Positions 1-6,903 of a DNA stretch of 13,683 bases are shown piece after piece (the first letter of the stretch is position 1; every line of letters starts with the position of its first letter). The position numbers were made by a program, and so were the translations under genes. The notes beneath the pieces are model-generated. The model worked only from the letters and a program-made list of their open reading frames with translations. It was not told where the DNA came from and made no database searches. Source of the stretch: Methylorubrum extorquens (lineage in GTDB: Bacteria; Pseudomonadota; Alphaproteobacteria; Rhizobiales; Beijerinckiaceae); assembly GCA_019695455.1 (NCBI GenBank), contig JAEUAC010000107.1:1-13683 (forward strand), written 5' to 3'.

Positions 1-1
1 C

Positions 2-697
2 GGCGCCGAGTTCGGTGAGGTCGAGGAGCCGCTGCCCGCGCCGGTCCGCCCGGGCTCCCCCGCGTCGACGGTCGCGCGGGTCGTCACGCCCGTGCCGCCG
101 ACGAAGCCGTCCGCGCTCCGCCGCCTCGACGGCCTCGCCGCCGCCGTGCCCGGGGCCGCCGATCTCGTCGTCCTCGGCGATTCGCTCGCCGCCGCCTGGC
201 CGTCCGCGGACCTCGTCGCCGCTCGGCCCGGATCCGTGCCGTTCAACTTCGGCCTGCCGGGGGACCGGATCCAGCACACGCTCTGGCGCCTCGACGCCGT
301 CGCGACGGGCCACCTGCGTCCAAGGGTCGTCCTGGTCGTGCTCGGCACGAACAATCTCGGCGACGGCGATGCGCCGGCGTCCATCGTGGCGGGATGGCGC
401 GCCGTCCTGGGACGCGTCGGCGCGCTCTGGTCGCCGCCCATGGTGGTCGGCGTGGGCCTGCCCTGGCGCCGGCCGGAGACGGGAACGGGCGAGGGCGACC
501 GGCGGGCCGCGAACAGCGGGCTCGCCGGGCTCCTGGCCGAGACGGGCGGGGCCTGGCTCGACCCGGATCCCGTCCTCGGCGGCGATGCGGCGACGACGGG
601 GGAGACCGTCTCGTCCGACGGCCTCCACCTCACGCCGGTCGCCTACCGGCGGCTCTCGGCCGCCCTGGCGACCCTGCTGACGCGCGACCTCGCCTGA
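2..697 (+). CDS. SGNH/GDSL-family hydrolase, 5' end outside window
   Basis: This is a serine esterase or lipase-like hydrolase of the SGNH superfamily; the substrate cannot be told. The four signature blocks are visible in order: GDS with the nucleophile serine at codon 182-184, the oxyanion-hole glycine in FNFGLPGDR, the asparagine block GTNN, and the late DGLHLTP carrying the catalytic Asp and His. The frame is open to the left edge, and the 30 codons before the first usable GTG (position 92) have G or C at nearly every third base, so I take the gene to begin upstream. Those residues are acidic and proline-rich, like a linker, so a further N-terminal domain is possible. If instead the GTG at 92 is the start, the protein has 201 residues, which is enough for a complete SGNH fold. 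It ends 18 bases from the convergent cobC stop. Confidence 0.85.
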   Translation, partial: GAEFGEVEEPLPAPVRPGSPASTVARVVTPVPPTKPSALRRLDGLAAAVPGAADLVVLGDSLAAAWPSADLVAARPGSVPFNFGLPGDRIQHTLWRLDAVATGHLRPRVVLVVLGTNNLGDGDAPASIVAGWRAVLGRVGALWSPPMVVGVGLPWRRPETGTGEGDRRAANSGLAGLLAETGGAWLDPDPVLGGDAATTGETVSSDGLHLTPVAYRRLSAALATLLTRDLA

Positions 698-715
698 GAG
701 GCGCGAGCCGCGGCG

Positions 716-1684
716 TCAGCGGCCGAGCCCGAGCGCGGCCGCCAGCCGGTCCAGCCCGCCGGCAGGGCCGGGAAGCCCGATGCGCAGGAGATCCGGCGCC
801 CAGTCGAAGCGCCGCGTCCAGATGCCCGCCCGGGCGAGCCGGTCGTGCACGGCCCGCGCCTCCGGGTGGCGCACCAGCCGGAACAGGGCGGTGCCGCCCG
901 CGGGCGAGAGACCGGCCGCCGCGAGCACGCGGTCGAGGTCGCGCGCCTCCCGGGCGAGCCGCGCGCGCATCGCCGTCGCCCAGTCCGCGTCGTCGAGGGC
1001 CCGCGCGCCGACGAGGAGCGCGGGCGTGGAGACGGGCCAGTCGCCCAGGGCCGTCCGCACGGATGCGGCGAGGGCGTGCGGCAGGAGGCCGAACCCGAGC
1101 CGCAGGCCTGGGAGCCCGTAGAACTTGCCGAAGGAGCGCAGGACGACGATCGGGAGGTCGCCCGCATGGGGCGCGATGCCGGCGTCGGGATCGAGGTCGC
1201 CGAAGGATTCGTCGACGATCAGCCAGCCGCCGCGCTCCCGGCAGTCGCGGGCGAGGCGCAGGACGCGATCGACCGGCACCAGGCGGCCGTCGGGATTGTT
1301 CGGGTTGACGAGCACGACGTGGGGCGCGGCCTCGTCGGTCGGCGCCAGGGAGGCGCCCGCGTCCCGCCATGCGGTCTCGTGCCCGCCATAGGTCGGCCCG
1401 AGGATCCGCACGGGCCCGGCCGGGAGGAGCCGCGGCAGCCACTGGATGAGCGCCGTGGTGCCGGGTACGGCCACGATGGCGAGCGGGGAGGGGACGCGGT
1501 AGGCGCGCCGCGCCGCCGCCAGGGCCGCCTCCCGGTCCGCCGCGGTCGGCAGCCGGTCCCATCCCGCGAAGGCGAGGTCGGCGGGGAGCGGCCAGGGGTG
1601 CGGGTTGATGCCCGTCGACAGGTCGAGCCAGTCGGCCGCCCCGAACAGCGCCGCCGCCTCGCTCAGGTCGCCGCCATGTCGCAT
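716..1684 (-). CDS. cobC: L-threonine-O-3-phosphate decarboxylase (cobalamin synthesis)
   Basis: This is a cytosolic PLP enzyme of the class I/II aminotransferase fold. The family (CobC in alphaproteobacteria, CobD in Salmonella) makes (R)-1-amino-2-propanol phosphate for the nucleotide-loop arm of cobalamin. The 322-residue protein shows STGINP (23-28), NPNNPDGR (127-134), the PLP-contacting Asp158, the Schiff-base lysine Lys187 in SFGKFYGLPG, Arg195, and the carboxylate-binding Arg301 in LLRIGLPG. I chose the ATG at 1684 because MRHGGDLSEA is the usual family N-terminus and GAGGA lies 9 bases upstream (1694-1698). The frame stays open to a farther ATG at 1768, but that would overlap the divergent DUF1761 start. 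Plain histidinol-phosphate aminotransferase is less likely given the STGINP start. It stands alone here, about 10 kb from the other cobalamin genes, with no riboswitch in its short upstream gap. Confidence 0.9.
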   Translation of the reverse strand: MRHGGDLSEAAALFGAADWLDLSTGINPHPWPLPADLAFAGWDRLPTAADREAALAAARRAYRVPSPLAIVAVPGTTALIQWLPRLLPAGPVRILGPTYGGHETAWRDAGASLAPTDEAAPHVVLVNPNNPDGRLVPVDRVLRLARDCRERGGWLIVDESFGDLDPDAGIAPHAGDLPIVVLRSFGKFYGLPGLRLGFGLLPHALAASVRTALGDWPVSTPALLVGARALDDADWATAMRARLAREARDLDRVLAAAGLSPAGGTALFRLVRHPEARAVHDRLARAGIWTRRFDWAPDLLRIGLPGPAGGLDRLAAALGLGR

Positions 1685-1766
1685 CCGTGAGCATCCTCGG
1701 TCCGCCGGAACGGCGCCCCGCGCGTTCTGCCACGCGGGCCGCGGAACGGCCCTCGGGGAGAGGCGC

Positions 1767-2162
1767 ATGGGCTACATCGCGACGAACGGCTTGGCGATCC
1801 TGATCGCGGCGGCCGGCGGGCTCTTCGTCGGGGCCGCGATCCATGCCTTTCCGGGCCTCGGCCGGGGCGGGCGGCTCTCCGCGCCGGCGATCGGCGTCGT
1901 CGCGATCGCGGAGGCCTGGCTCTGCGCCATCCTGGCCGGTGCCCTCATCCTGGCGCCGCCCGCCGGGCCCGGCCCCTGGGCGATGGCGCTCGCGAGCGCC
2001 GTCGTGATCTGGATCGGGTTCGTGCTGCCGACGACCGTGGTCACGGGCCTCCACGCGGGGTTCGGCGCCCGCCGGATCGCGGGCTACGCGACCCACTGGC
2101 TGGTCGTCATGCTGGTCCAGGCGGCCCTGCTGCAGGCGATCGGCCTCGCGAGGCCCGCCTGA
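1767..2162 (+). CDS. DUF1761-family small integral membrane protein
   Basis: This 131-residue protein of unknown function consists almost entirely of hydrophobic segments. About four membrane helices can be seen, near residues 5-27, 40-64, 72-92 and 107-126. The N-terminus (MGYIATNGLAIL), the spacing of helices and the late THWLVVMLVQA segment resemble the DUF1761 family, whose role is not established. I chose the ATG at 1767 because GGGGAGAGG lies just upstream; the frame extends further 5' to 1605, but that stretch overlaps cobC on the other strand. It is divergent from cobC, with 82 bases between starts, and converges on the Flp pilin gene with 9 bases between stops. The family call is from memory of its appearance, not a search. 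Confidence 0.72.
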   Translation: MGYIATNGLAILIAAAGGLFVGAAIHAFPGLGRGGRLSAPAIGVVAIAEAWLCAILAGALILAPPAGPGPWAMALASAVVIWIGFVLPTTVVTGLHAGFGARRIAGYATHWLVVMLVQAALLQAIGLARPA

Positions 2163-2171
2163 TCGCCCGGG

Positions 2172-2351
2172 CTAGCGGCTGAGCGCCGTGCCGACGCTCG
2201 TGAAGGTGCGGCCGAGATTCGTGCCGATCGTGCGCAGGGCGACGATGACGACGACCGCGATCAGGGCCGCGATGAGGCCGTATTCGATCGCCGTGGCGCC
2301 GCTCTCGTCCCGGCGGAAGCGTCCGAGCAGGTCTCGTATGGGTATGGACAT
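2172..2351 (-). CDS. Flp/Fap-family type IVb pilin precursor
   Basis: This small gene encodes a 59-residue pilin subunit of the Flp/Tad type. An 18-residue charged leader ends in DESG, followed by the type IVb processing site: cleavage after Gly18 leaves mature ATAIEYGLIAALIAVVVIVAL with the conserved Glu at +5 next to Tyr, then a continuous hydrophobic helix. The mature subunit would be about 41 residues. Flp pilins are cut by a dedicated prepilin peptidase and assembled by the Tad secretion machinery into adhesive pili. The ATG at 2351 is fixed by an in-frame TGA only two codons upstream. No strong Shine-Dalgarno is visible. No tad, cpa or peptidase gene lies in this window, so it is either an orphan pilin or one served by machinery elsewhere. 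It is divergent from pobA. Confidence 0.9.
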   Translation of the reverse strand: MSIPIRDLLGRFRRDESGATAIEYGLIAALIAVVVIVALRTIGTNLGRTFTSVGTALSR

Positions 2352-2503
2352 CGCTCATCATGCCGTCCGAACTCGCAAGGCTTCGTGAACGCGCGCGACA
2401 TCTTCGCCTCCGCGACTTCACGACCGCGCGACTTGCCTGACACGGCCCGACGGTGTTGATCGCGGGTCGCGGGGCCGGAGCCGGCCCGAGAGGCAGGCGG
2501 CGC

Positions 2504-3673
2504 ATGCGCACCCAAGTGGCGATCATCGGTGCCGGACCGTCCGGCCTGATGCTGGGGCGGCTGCTCGACCGGGCCGGCATCGACAACGTCATCGTCGAGC
2601 GCCAGGGCCCGGACTACGTGCTCGGCCGCATCCGGGCCGGCGTCCTCGAACAGGGCACGGTCGACCTCATCGAGGAGGCCGGCATCGGCGCCCGGATGCG
2701 CCAGGAGGGCCTGCCGCATACCGGCTGCGAGCTCTCCTTCGACGGCGACACGCTGCGCATCGACTTCGACGCCCTCGTGGGCCGCTCCGTCATGGTCTAC
2801 GGCCAGACGGCGGTCACGCGCGACCTGATGGAGGCCCACCGCCGGGAGGGCGGCCCGGTGGTCTACGGCGCGTCCGACGTCCGGCTGCACGACATCGACG
2901 GGCCCGCGCCCCGGATCACCTACGCGCTCGACGGCGAGGCGGGCGAGATCGCCTGCGACTTCGTCGCCGGCTGCGACGGCTTCCGCGGCGTGTCGCGCGC
3001 CTCCATCCCGGCGGACCGCATCCGCAGCTACGAGCGGGTGTATCCGTTCGGCTGGCTCGGCGTGCTGGTCGACCGGCCGCCCGTCTCCGACGAGCTGATC
3101 TACGCCCACCACGAGCGCGGCTTCGCGCTCTGCTCCATGCGGTCGCAGGTGCGCAGCCGGTACTACGTCCAGTGCGGCGCCGACGAGCGCGTCGAGGACT
3201 GGTCGGACGACCGCTTCTACGACGAGCTCCGACGCCGCCTCGATCCCGCCGTCGCGGACCGCCTCGTCACGGGTCCGTCGATCGAGAAGTCGATCGCGCC
3301 GCTCCGGTCCTTCGTGGCCGAGCCCATGCGGTTCGGGTCGCTGTTCCTGGCCGGCGACGCCGCCCACATCGTGCCGCCGACCGGCGCGAAGGGCCTGAAC
3401 CTCGCCATGAGCGACGTGCGCTGCCTCTACGAGGCCTTCGCCGACCATTACGGCGCGGGCTCGTCAGCCGGGCTCGACGGCTATTCGGCGCGCGTGCTCG
3501 CCCGCATCTGGAAGGCCGAGCGCTTCTCGTGGTGGATGACGTCGCTCCTGCACATCTTCCCGGACACGGACCGCTTCTCGCGGCGCATCCAGCGCTCGGA
3601 ATTCGACTACCTCGCCGGGTCGCGCCTCGCCCAGGCCTCGCTCGCCGAGAACTACACGGGGCTGCCGATCTGA
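2504..3673 (+). CDS. pobA: 4-hydroxybenzoate 3-monooxygenase (p-hydroxybenzoate hydroxylase)
   Basis: This FAD flavoprotein hydroxylates 4-hydroxybenzoate to protocatechuate with NADPH and O2, feeding the beta-ketoadipate pathway. The 389 residues include the FAD Rossmann motif GAGPSG (9-14), the DG motif CDGFRG (157-162) and the GD motif LFLAGDAAH (280-288). Substrate-site residues match the Pseudomonas enzyme with an offset of one: Tyr200, Ser211, Arg213, Arg219, Pro292 and Tyr384. Arg33, Gln34, Tyr38, Arg42 and Arg44 are present, which points to NADPH rather than NADH use. I chose the ATG at 2504, preceded by GAGAGGCAGG, because it begins directly at the FAD-binding strand; an upstream TTG at 2453 adds only low-complexity sequence. 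No pobR regulator or protocatechuate genes lie nearby. It converges on the CoA ligase gene with 33 bases between stops. Confidence 0.96.
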   Translation: MRTQVAIIGAGPSGLMLGRLLDRAGIDNVIVERQGPDYVLGRIRAGVLEQGTVDLIEEAGIGARMRQEGLPHTGCELSFDGDTLRIDFDALVGRSVMVYGQTAVTRDLMEAHRREGGPVVYGASDVRLHDIDGPAPRITYALDGEAGEIACDFVAGCDGFRGVSRASIPADRIRSYERVYPFGWLGVLVDRPPVSDELIYAHHERGFALCSMRSQVRSRYYVQCGADERVEDWSDDRFYDELRRRLDPAVADRLVTGPSIEKSIAPLRSFVAEPMRFGSLFLAGDAAHIVPPTGAKGLNLAMSDVRCLYEAFADHYGAGSSAGLDGYSARVLARIWKAERFSWWMTSLLHIFPDTDRFSRRIQRSEFDYLAGSRLAQASLAENYTGLPI

Positions 3674-3706
3674 CGAGCCGCCCCGGCACGGCGGCCCGAC
3701 GCCGCC

Positions 3707-5224
3707 TCAGGCGGGTTCGGCCGCGCAGCGGGTGCGCAGTTCGCGCTTCAGGACCTTGCCGTAGCTGCTCTTCGGCAGGTCCGGGACGAAGCGGTAGGCC
3801 TTGGGGCGCTTGAACCGGGCCAGCTGCGTCAGGCAATGCGCGTCGAGCTCGGCCGGGGAGGGGGCGGCGCCCGGCGCCGGCACCACGAAGGCGACGACCA
3901 CCTCGCCCCAATCCGGGTCCGGCGTCCCGATCACGCAGACCTCGTCGACCGCCGGGTGGGTGAGGAGGACCTCCTCGACCTCGCGGGGATAGATGTTCGT
4001 GCCGCCGCTGATGACGACGTCCTTCGAGCGGTCGCGGAGGGTCAGGCAGCCCGTCGCGTCGAGCGAGCCGACGTCCCCCGTGTAGAGCCAGCCGTCGCGC
4101 AGCGCCCCGGCCGTCGCCTCGGGGTTGCGCCAATAGCCCAGCATGACGACGTCCCCCCGGCAGACGACCTCGCCGATGCCGTCGACGGGCAGGGGAAGGC
4201 CGTCCTCCCCGACGACCCGCATCTCGACGCCGCTGCGGACCCATCCGACCGAGCCGAGCACGGCATCGGGCGCGTCCGCGTGGTCGCGCCGGCTCATGCC
4301 CGTGATGGTCATGGGCGCCTCGCCCTGACCGTAGAGCTGGGAGAAGACGGGCCCGAACACGGCCTGCGCCTTCTTCAGCTCCTCCACGTACATGGGGCCG
4401 CCGCCGTAGGTGACGGAGCGGAGGTGCCGGGGCGCCCGGCCGCGCGTCTCGGCCTCGCGGCGGATCCGCTGCACCATGGTGGGCGCCAGGAACGCCGCGC
4501 AGCCGCGGTGCCCGTCGCAGAGGTCCAGGAACTCGCCCGCGTCGAACCCGGACGAGGCGGGCACGACCTGCGCCGCCCCCCGGGCCATGTAGGGCAGCAT
4601 GTAGAGGCCCGAGCCGTGGCTCATCGGGGCCGCGTGGACGAGGCAGGTGCCCTCGTCCGGATCGTCGAGGTCGGCGAGATGGGCCGTCGCCATCGCCAGG
4701 AGGTTGCGATGGGAAAGCATCGCGCCCTTGGACCGGCCGGTCGTGCCGCTCGTGTAGAACAGCCAGGCGACCGCGTCGGGATCGACCGTCGCGGCCCGTC
4801 CGGCCGGCGCGCCGGCGAACAGCGCGCCGTAGGCCTCGCTCCCGATCGTCCAGAGCGGCGGCAGGGGCTCGTCGAGGTCGGCGCCCGCGAGGGCGGTCGC
4901 GAGCGCCGGGGAGGCCATGACGGCCACCGCACCCGAATCGGCCACGATCGCGGCGACCTCGCGCGGGTGCAGCTTCGCGTTCACGGGCACGGCCGCGAGG
5001 CCGGCGCCCCAGAGGCCGAAGAGGAGCGGGACGAGGTCGGGATCGTTCTCGGAGACGATCGCCACCCGCTCGCCGGCGGGCCAGCGCGCCGCGAGGGCGC
5101 CGGCGAGCGCGAGCGCCCGGCACCGGATCGCCGCGAAGGACGCGACGGCCTCCGTCCCGCGATAGGTCCCCGTCCGGTCCGGGAACCGGTCGGCCGCGCG
5201 GTCGAGGCAGGAGAAGATGTTCAT
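3707..5224 (-). CDS. AMP-forming acyl-CoA synthetase/ligase (ANL superfamily)
   Basis: This 505-residue adenylate-forming enzyme should activate a carboxylic acid through an acyl-AMP to the CoA thioester. All core motifs are visible: the P-loop YTSGTTGRSKG (157-167), YGQGE (298-302), YTGD with Asp384, the hinge region RDRSKDVVISGGTNIYPREV (397-416), and the C-terminal catalytic lysine Lys490 in SSYGK. The substrate cannot be assigned; medium or long fatty acids or an aromatic acid are all possible. Its position beside pobA is only weak evidence for an aromatic acid, as it is transcribed toward pobA. I chose the ATG at 5224 because MNIFSCLDRAADRFPDRT is a typical family N-terminus; the frame continues upstream for 70 low-complexity Arg/Pro-rich codons that look non-coding. 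It lies 109 bases downstream of the heme monooxygenase gene on the same strand and may share its transcript. Confidence 0.9.
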   Translation of the reverse strand: MNIFSCLDRAADRFPDRTGTYRGTEAVASFAAIRCRALALAGALAARWPAGERVAIVSENDPDLVPLLFGLWGAGLAAVPVNAKLHPREVAAIVADSGAVAVMASPALATALAGADLDEPLPPLWTIGSEAYGALFAGAPAGRAATVDPDAVAWLFYTSGTTGRSKGAMLSHRNLLAMATAHLADLDDPDEGTCLVHAAPMSHGSGLYMLPYMARGAAQVVPASSGFDAGEFLDLCDGHRGCAAFLAPTMVQRIRREAETRGRAPRHLRSVTYGGGPMYVEELKKAQAVFGPVFSQLYGQGEAPMTITGMSRRDHADAPDAVLGSVGWVRSGVEMRVVGEDGLPLPVDGIGEVVCRGDVVMLGYWRNPEATAGALRDGWLYTGDVGSLDATGCLTLRDRSKDVVISGGTNIYPREVEEVLLTHPAVDEVCVIGTPDPDWGEVVVAFVVPAPGAAPSPAELDAHCLTQLARFKRPKAYRFVPDLPKSSYGKVLKRELRTRCAAEPA

Positions 5225-5333
5225 GGCCCGGCTGTCGTCCACGACCCGATCGGACGCACATGCATCGACTCGCGCGGGCGCGGCAAGGGAGCGCGGACCG
5301 GGACGGGGCGGCGCGGGTCCCCGCGCCGGCGGG

Positions 5334-5663
5334 TCAGGCCGCGTCCGCTCCGGCGGAGGACGCCTGGACGGACGTGAAGCCCTCGAACTGCGGATGGCCC
5401 GCGTAGAGCGGCTTCGTCGAGGGGGCGCGCGCATGCGCCTTGCGGAACTGCTCGGACGTGGTCCAGGCCTCGAAATCCGCCTTCGAGCGCCACGTCGTGT
5501 GCGACGAGTAGAGGACGTGGTCCTCGTGCTCGGGCCCGCGCAGCAGATGGAAGGACACGAAGCCCTTCATCTCGCCGAGGTGGCTGTCCCGGTTGGCCCA
5601 CACGGCCTCGAACTCGTCCGTCGCATCCTTGTACACCTTGAAGCGGTTCATCGCGATGAACAT
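5334..5663 (-). CDS. hmuQ: Heme-degrading monooxygenase, HmuQ/IsdG-like (ABM fold)
   Basis: This 109-residue dimeric ferredoxin-like alpha/beta barrel protein of the antibiotic-biosynthesis-monooxygenase superfamily is predicted to open heme in the cytosol and release iron. It carries the catalytic triad of the IsdG family at matching places: Asn6 in MFIAMNRF, Trp67 in FEAWTTS and His77 in FRKAH. The N-terminus and the HLLRGPEHEDHVLYSSHT stretch look like the Bradyrhizobium heme oxygenases HmuQ/HmuD, as I recall them. The ATG at 5663 is preceded by GGAGG about 9 bases away; a second ATG four codons later (5651) would lose the first beta strand. It is divergent from hmuP-hmuTUV, which supports a heme role over a generic quinol monooxygenase. 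No HmuS-type heme carrier is present here, so this would be the local route for using imported heme. Confidence 0.88.
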   Translation of the reverse strand: MFIAMNRFKVYKDATDEFEAVWANRDSHLGEMKGFVSFHLLRGPEHEDHVLYSSHTTWRSKADFEAWTTSEQFRKAHARAPSTKPLYAGHPQFEGFTSVQASSAGADAA

Positions 5664-5839
5664 CGTGATCGATCCTCCGATCCTGTAATCGTTCCAACAA
5701 GCATCCGGCATCGCCGCCGCCGTCGGGCGACATCGGATAGCTTAAGCGGCCGTGCTTGTCTTGTCGGGAACGCGCCTTTACGGAGGGAGATGACGCACCT
5801 CACGACCTTGTTGTTATTCCAGATCCAGGATCGCGCTCG
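5664..5839. promoter_or_regulatory. Divergent heme-gene control region with inverted repeats
   Basis: This 176-base gap separates the divergent hmuQ and hmuP starts and must hold both promoters. GTTCC at 5691-5695 and ACAAGCA at 5697-5703 have exact reverse complements at 5767-5771 (GGAAC) and 5753-5759 (TGCTTGT). Between them lies the perfect 8-base palindrome GCTTAAGC at 5740-5747. It is somewhat richer in A and T than its surroundings. I do not see a clean Irr/ICE box (TTTAGAA-type palindrome) or a RirA-type box, so the regulator is not identified. Confidence 0.45.
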
Positions 5840-6031
5840 ATGACCGGGCCGTCCGGGACTCCGTCCGGCGCGGGCCCGGCCCCGCCGGGGGCGCCGCCGC
5901 GGGCCGGCGAGGCCGCCCTCGTGGAGGCGGAGAGCCTGTTCCGGGGGCGGCGGGAGGTCGTCATCGCGCATGCCGGCCAGCGCTACCGGCTCCGCATCAC
6001 CCAGAGCGGCAAGCTGATCCTGACCAAATGA
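5840..6031 (+). CDS. hmuP: HemP/HmuP-family regulator of heme uptake
   Basis: This 63-residue protein has a proline- and glycine-rich N-terminus (residues 1-25), then the conserved HemP core: SLFRGRREVVIAH (32-44) followed by YRLRITQSGKLILTK (49-63), where the RLRIT...GKLILTK ending is diagnostic. In Bradyrhizobium, HmuP acts with Irr as a positive regulator of heme-utilisation genes including the receptor gene; the same role here is inferred. I chose the ATG at 5840 because AGGA lies 9 bases upstream (5827-5830) and the protein length then fits the family; the frame is open back to 5756. Its ATGA overlaps the hmuT start, so the two are translationally coupled, and hmuP heads the transport operon. 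Confidence 0.9.
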   Translation: MTGPSGTPSGAGPAPPGAPPRAGEAALVEAESLFRGRREVVIAHAGQRYRLRITQSGKLILTK

Positions 6032-6903
6032 CCCGCCCCGCCCGTCGCACCCTCCTGTCCGGCCTCGTCCTCGGCTGGGTCGCCCTCGCCGGCCCGGCCG
6101 TGGCGCAGGTTCCCGCGTCCCCCGACCTCCGCATCGTCGCGCTCGGCGGCGCCGTCACCGAGATCGTCGCCGATCTCGGCCTCGCCGACCGGATCGTGGC
6201 GGCGGACACGACGAGCGTGTTCCCGGCCGACATCCTGCGCACTCGGCCGAACGTCGGCTACCTGCGCCAGCTCTCGGCCGAGGGCATCCTGTCCGTCCGG
6301 CCGACGCTCGTCCTCGCCGCCGAGGGCGCCGGTCCGCCGGACGTGCTGCAGCTCGTCCAGGGGACGGGCGTGCCGATCGTGCGCGTGCCCGAGGAGCCGA
6401 CGGAGGCGGGCGTCGTCGCGCGCATCCTGGCCGTCGCCGACGCGGTCGGCGCGAGCGAGGCCGGGCGCGCGCTCGCCGCGACGACGGAGGCCCGGTTCGC
6501 GGCGCTCGCGGCCGAGCGGTCCCGGCTCGGGGGCGAGGTCCGGGCGCTCTTCGTCCTCTCCCTGCAGAACGGCCGCGTCATGGTCGGCGGCCGGGGCACG
6601 ACGGCCGACGGCATGTTCCGCCTCGCCGGCGCCACCAACGCGGCCGCCGCCGTCGAGGGCTACAAGCCGATGACCGACGAGGCGGTCGTCGCGGCCCGGC
6701 CGGACGCGATCGTCATGATGCAGGCCGGCCCCTCCGGCCCGCCCTCGGCCGACCTGCTCGCGGGGCCCGCCCTGTCCCGGACGCCGGCCGGCCGCGCGGG
6801 GCGGCTCGTCGTCATGGACGGGCTCTACCTCCTCGGCTTCGGGCCGCGGACGCCGGACGCGGCGCGCGACCTGATGACGGCGTTGCGCAAGCCGGGTCCG
6901 TGA
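6028..6903 (+). CDS. hmuT: Periplasmic hemin-binding protein of heme ABC importer
   Basis: This 291-residue class III solute-binding protein should capture heme in the periplasm and hand it to HmuUV. An N-terminal signal peptide is clear: MTRPARR, a hydrophobic core at residues 9-25, and a likely cleavage after AVA near residue 26. The binding-protein hallmarks are RIVALGGAVTEIVADLG (35-51), VGYLRQLSAEGILSVRPTLVL (from 76), whose Tyr78 matches the heme-ligand tyrosine of ShuT/PhuT-type proteins, and the C-terminal DGLYLLGFGPRTPDAARDL (from 264). The start overlaps the hmuP stop by ATGA and the stop overlaps the hmuU start by GTGA, so production is coupled along the operon. A siderophore- or cobalamin-binding protein is the alternative, but the GYLRQLSAEG and LGFGPRTP signatures and the hmuP/hmuQ context favour heme. 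Confidence 0.92.
   Translation: MTRPARRTLLSGLVLGWVALAGPAVAQVPASPDLRIVALGGAVTEIVADLGLADRIVAADTTSVFPADILRTRPNVGYLRQLSAEGILSVRPTLVLAAEGAGPPDVLQLVQGTGVPIVRVPEEPTEAGVVARILAVADAVGASEAGRALAATTEARFAALAAERSRLGGEVRALFVLSLQNGRVMVGGRGTTADGMFRLAGATNAAAAVEGYKPMTDEAVVAARPDAIVMMQAGPSGPPSADLLAGPALSRTPAGRAGRLVVMDGLYLLGFGPRTPDAARDLMTALRKPGP

Noticed and set aside
1685..1766. A second cobalamin riboswitch upstream of cobC
   Set aside because: The gap is 82 bases, has no B12 box, and is too short for the aptamer.
630..2096. Long minus-strand open frame of 488 codons over cobC and DUF1761
   Set aside because: It is Arg/Gly/Pro low-complexity sequence with no motifs, caused by high GC, and it overlaps two recognisable genes.
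3702..3714. Short hairpin CCGCC-TCA-GGCGG between pobA and the CoA ligase as a bidirectional terminator
   Set aside because: The stem has only 5 bases, overlaps the ligase stop codon and has no T-run on either strand; expected by chance at this GC content.
3836..5377. 513-codon plus-strand open frame over the CoA ligase
   Set aside because: It is antisense to a complete adenylate-forming enzyme with all motifs, and its own translation has none.
5756..5839. N-terminal extension of hmuP from the upstream ATG at 5756
   Set aside because: The added 28 residues do not resemble the family, would overlap the repeat-rich control region, and the ATG at 5840 has AGGA at suitable spacing.
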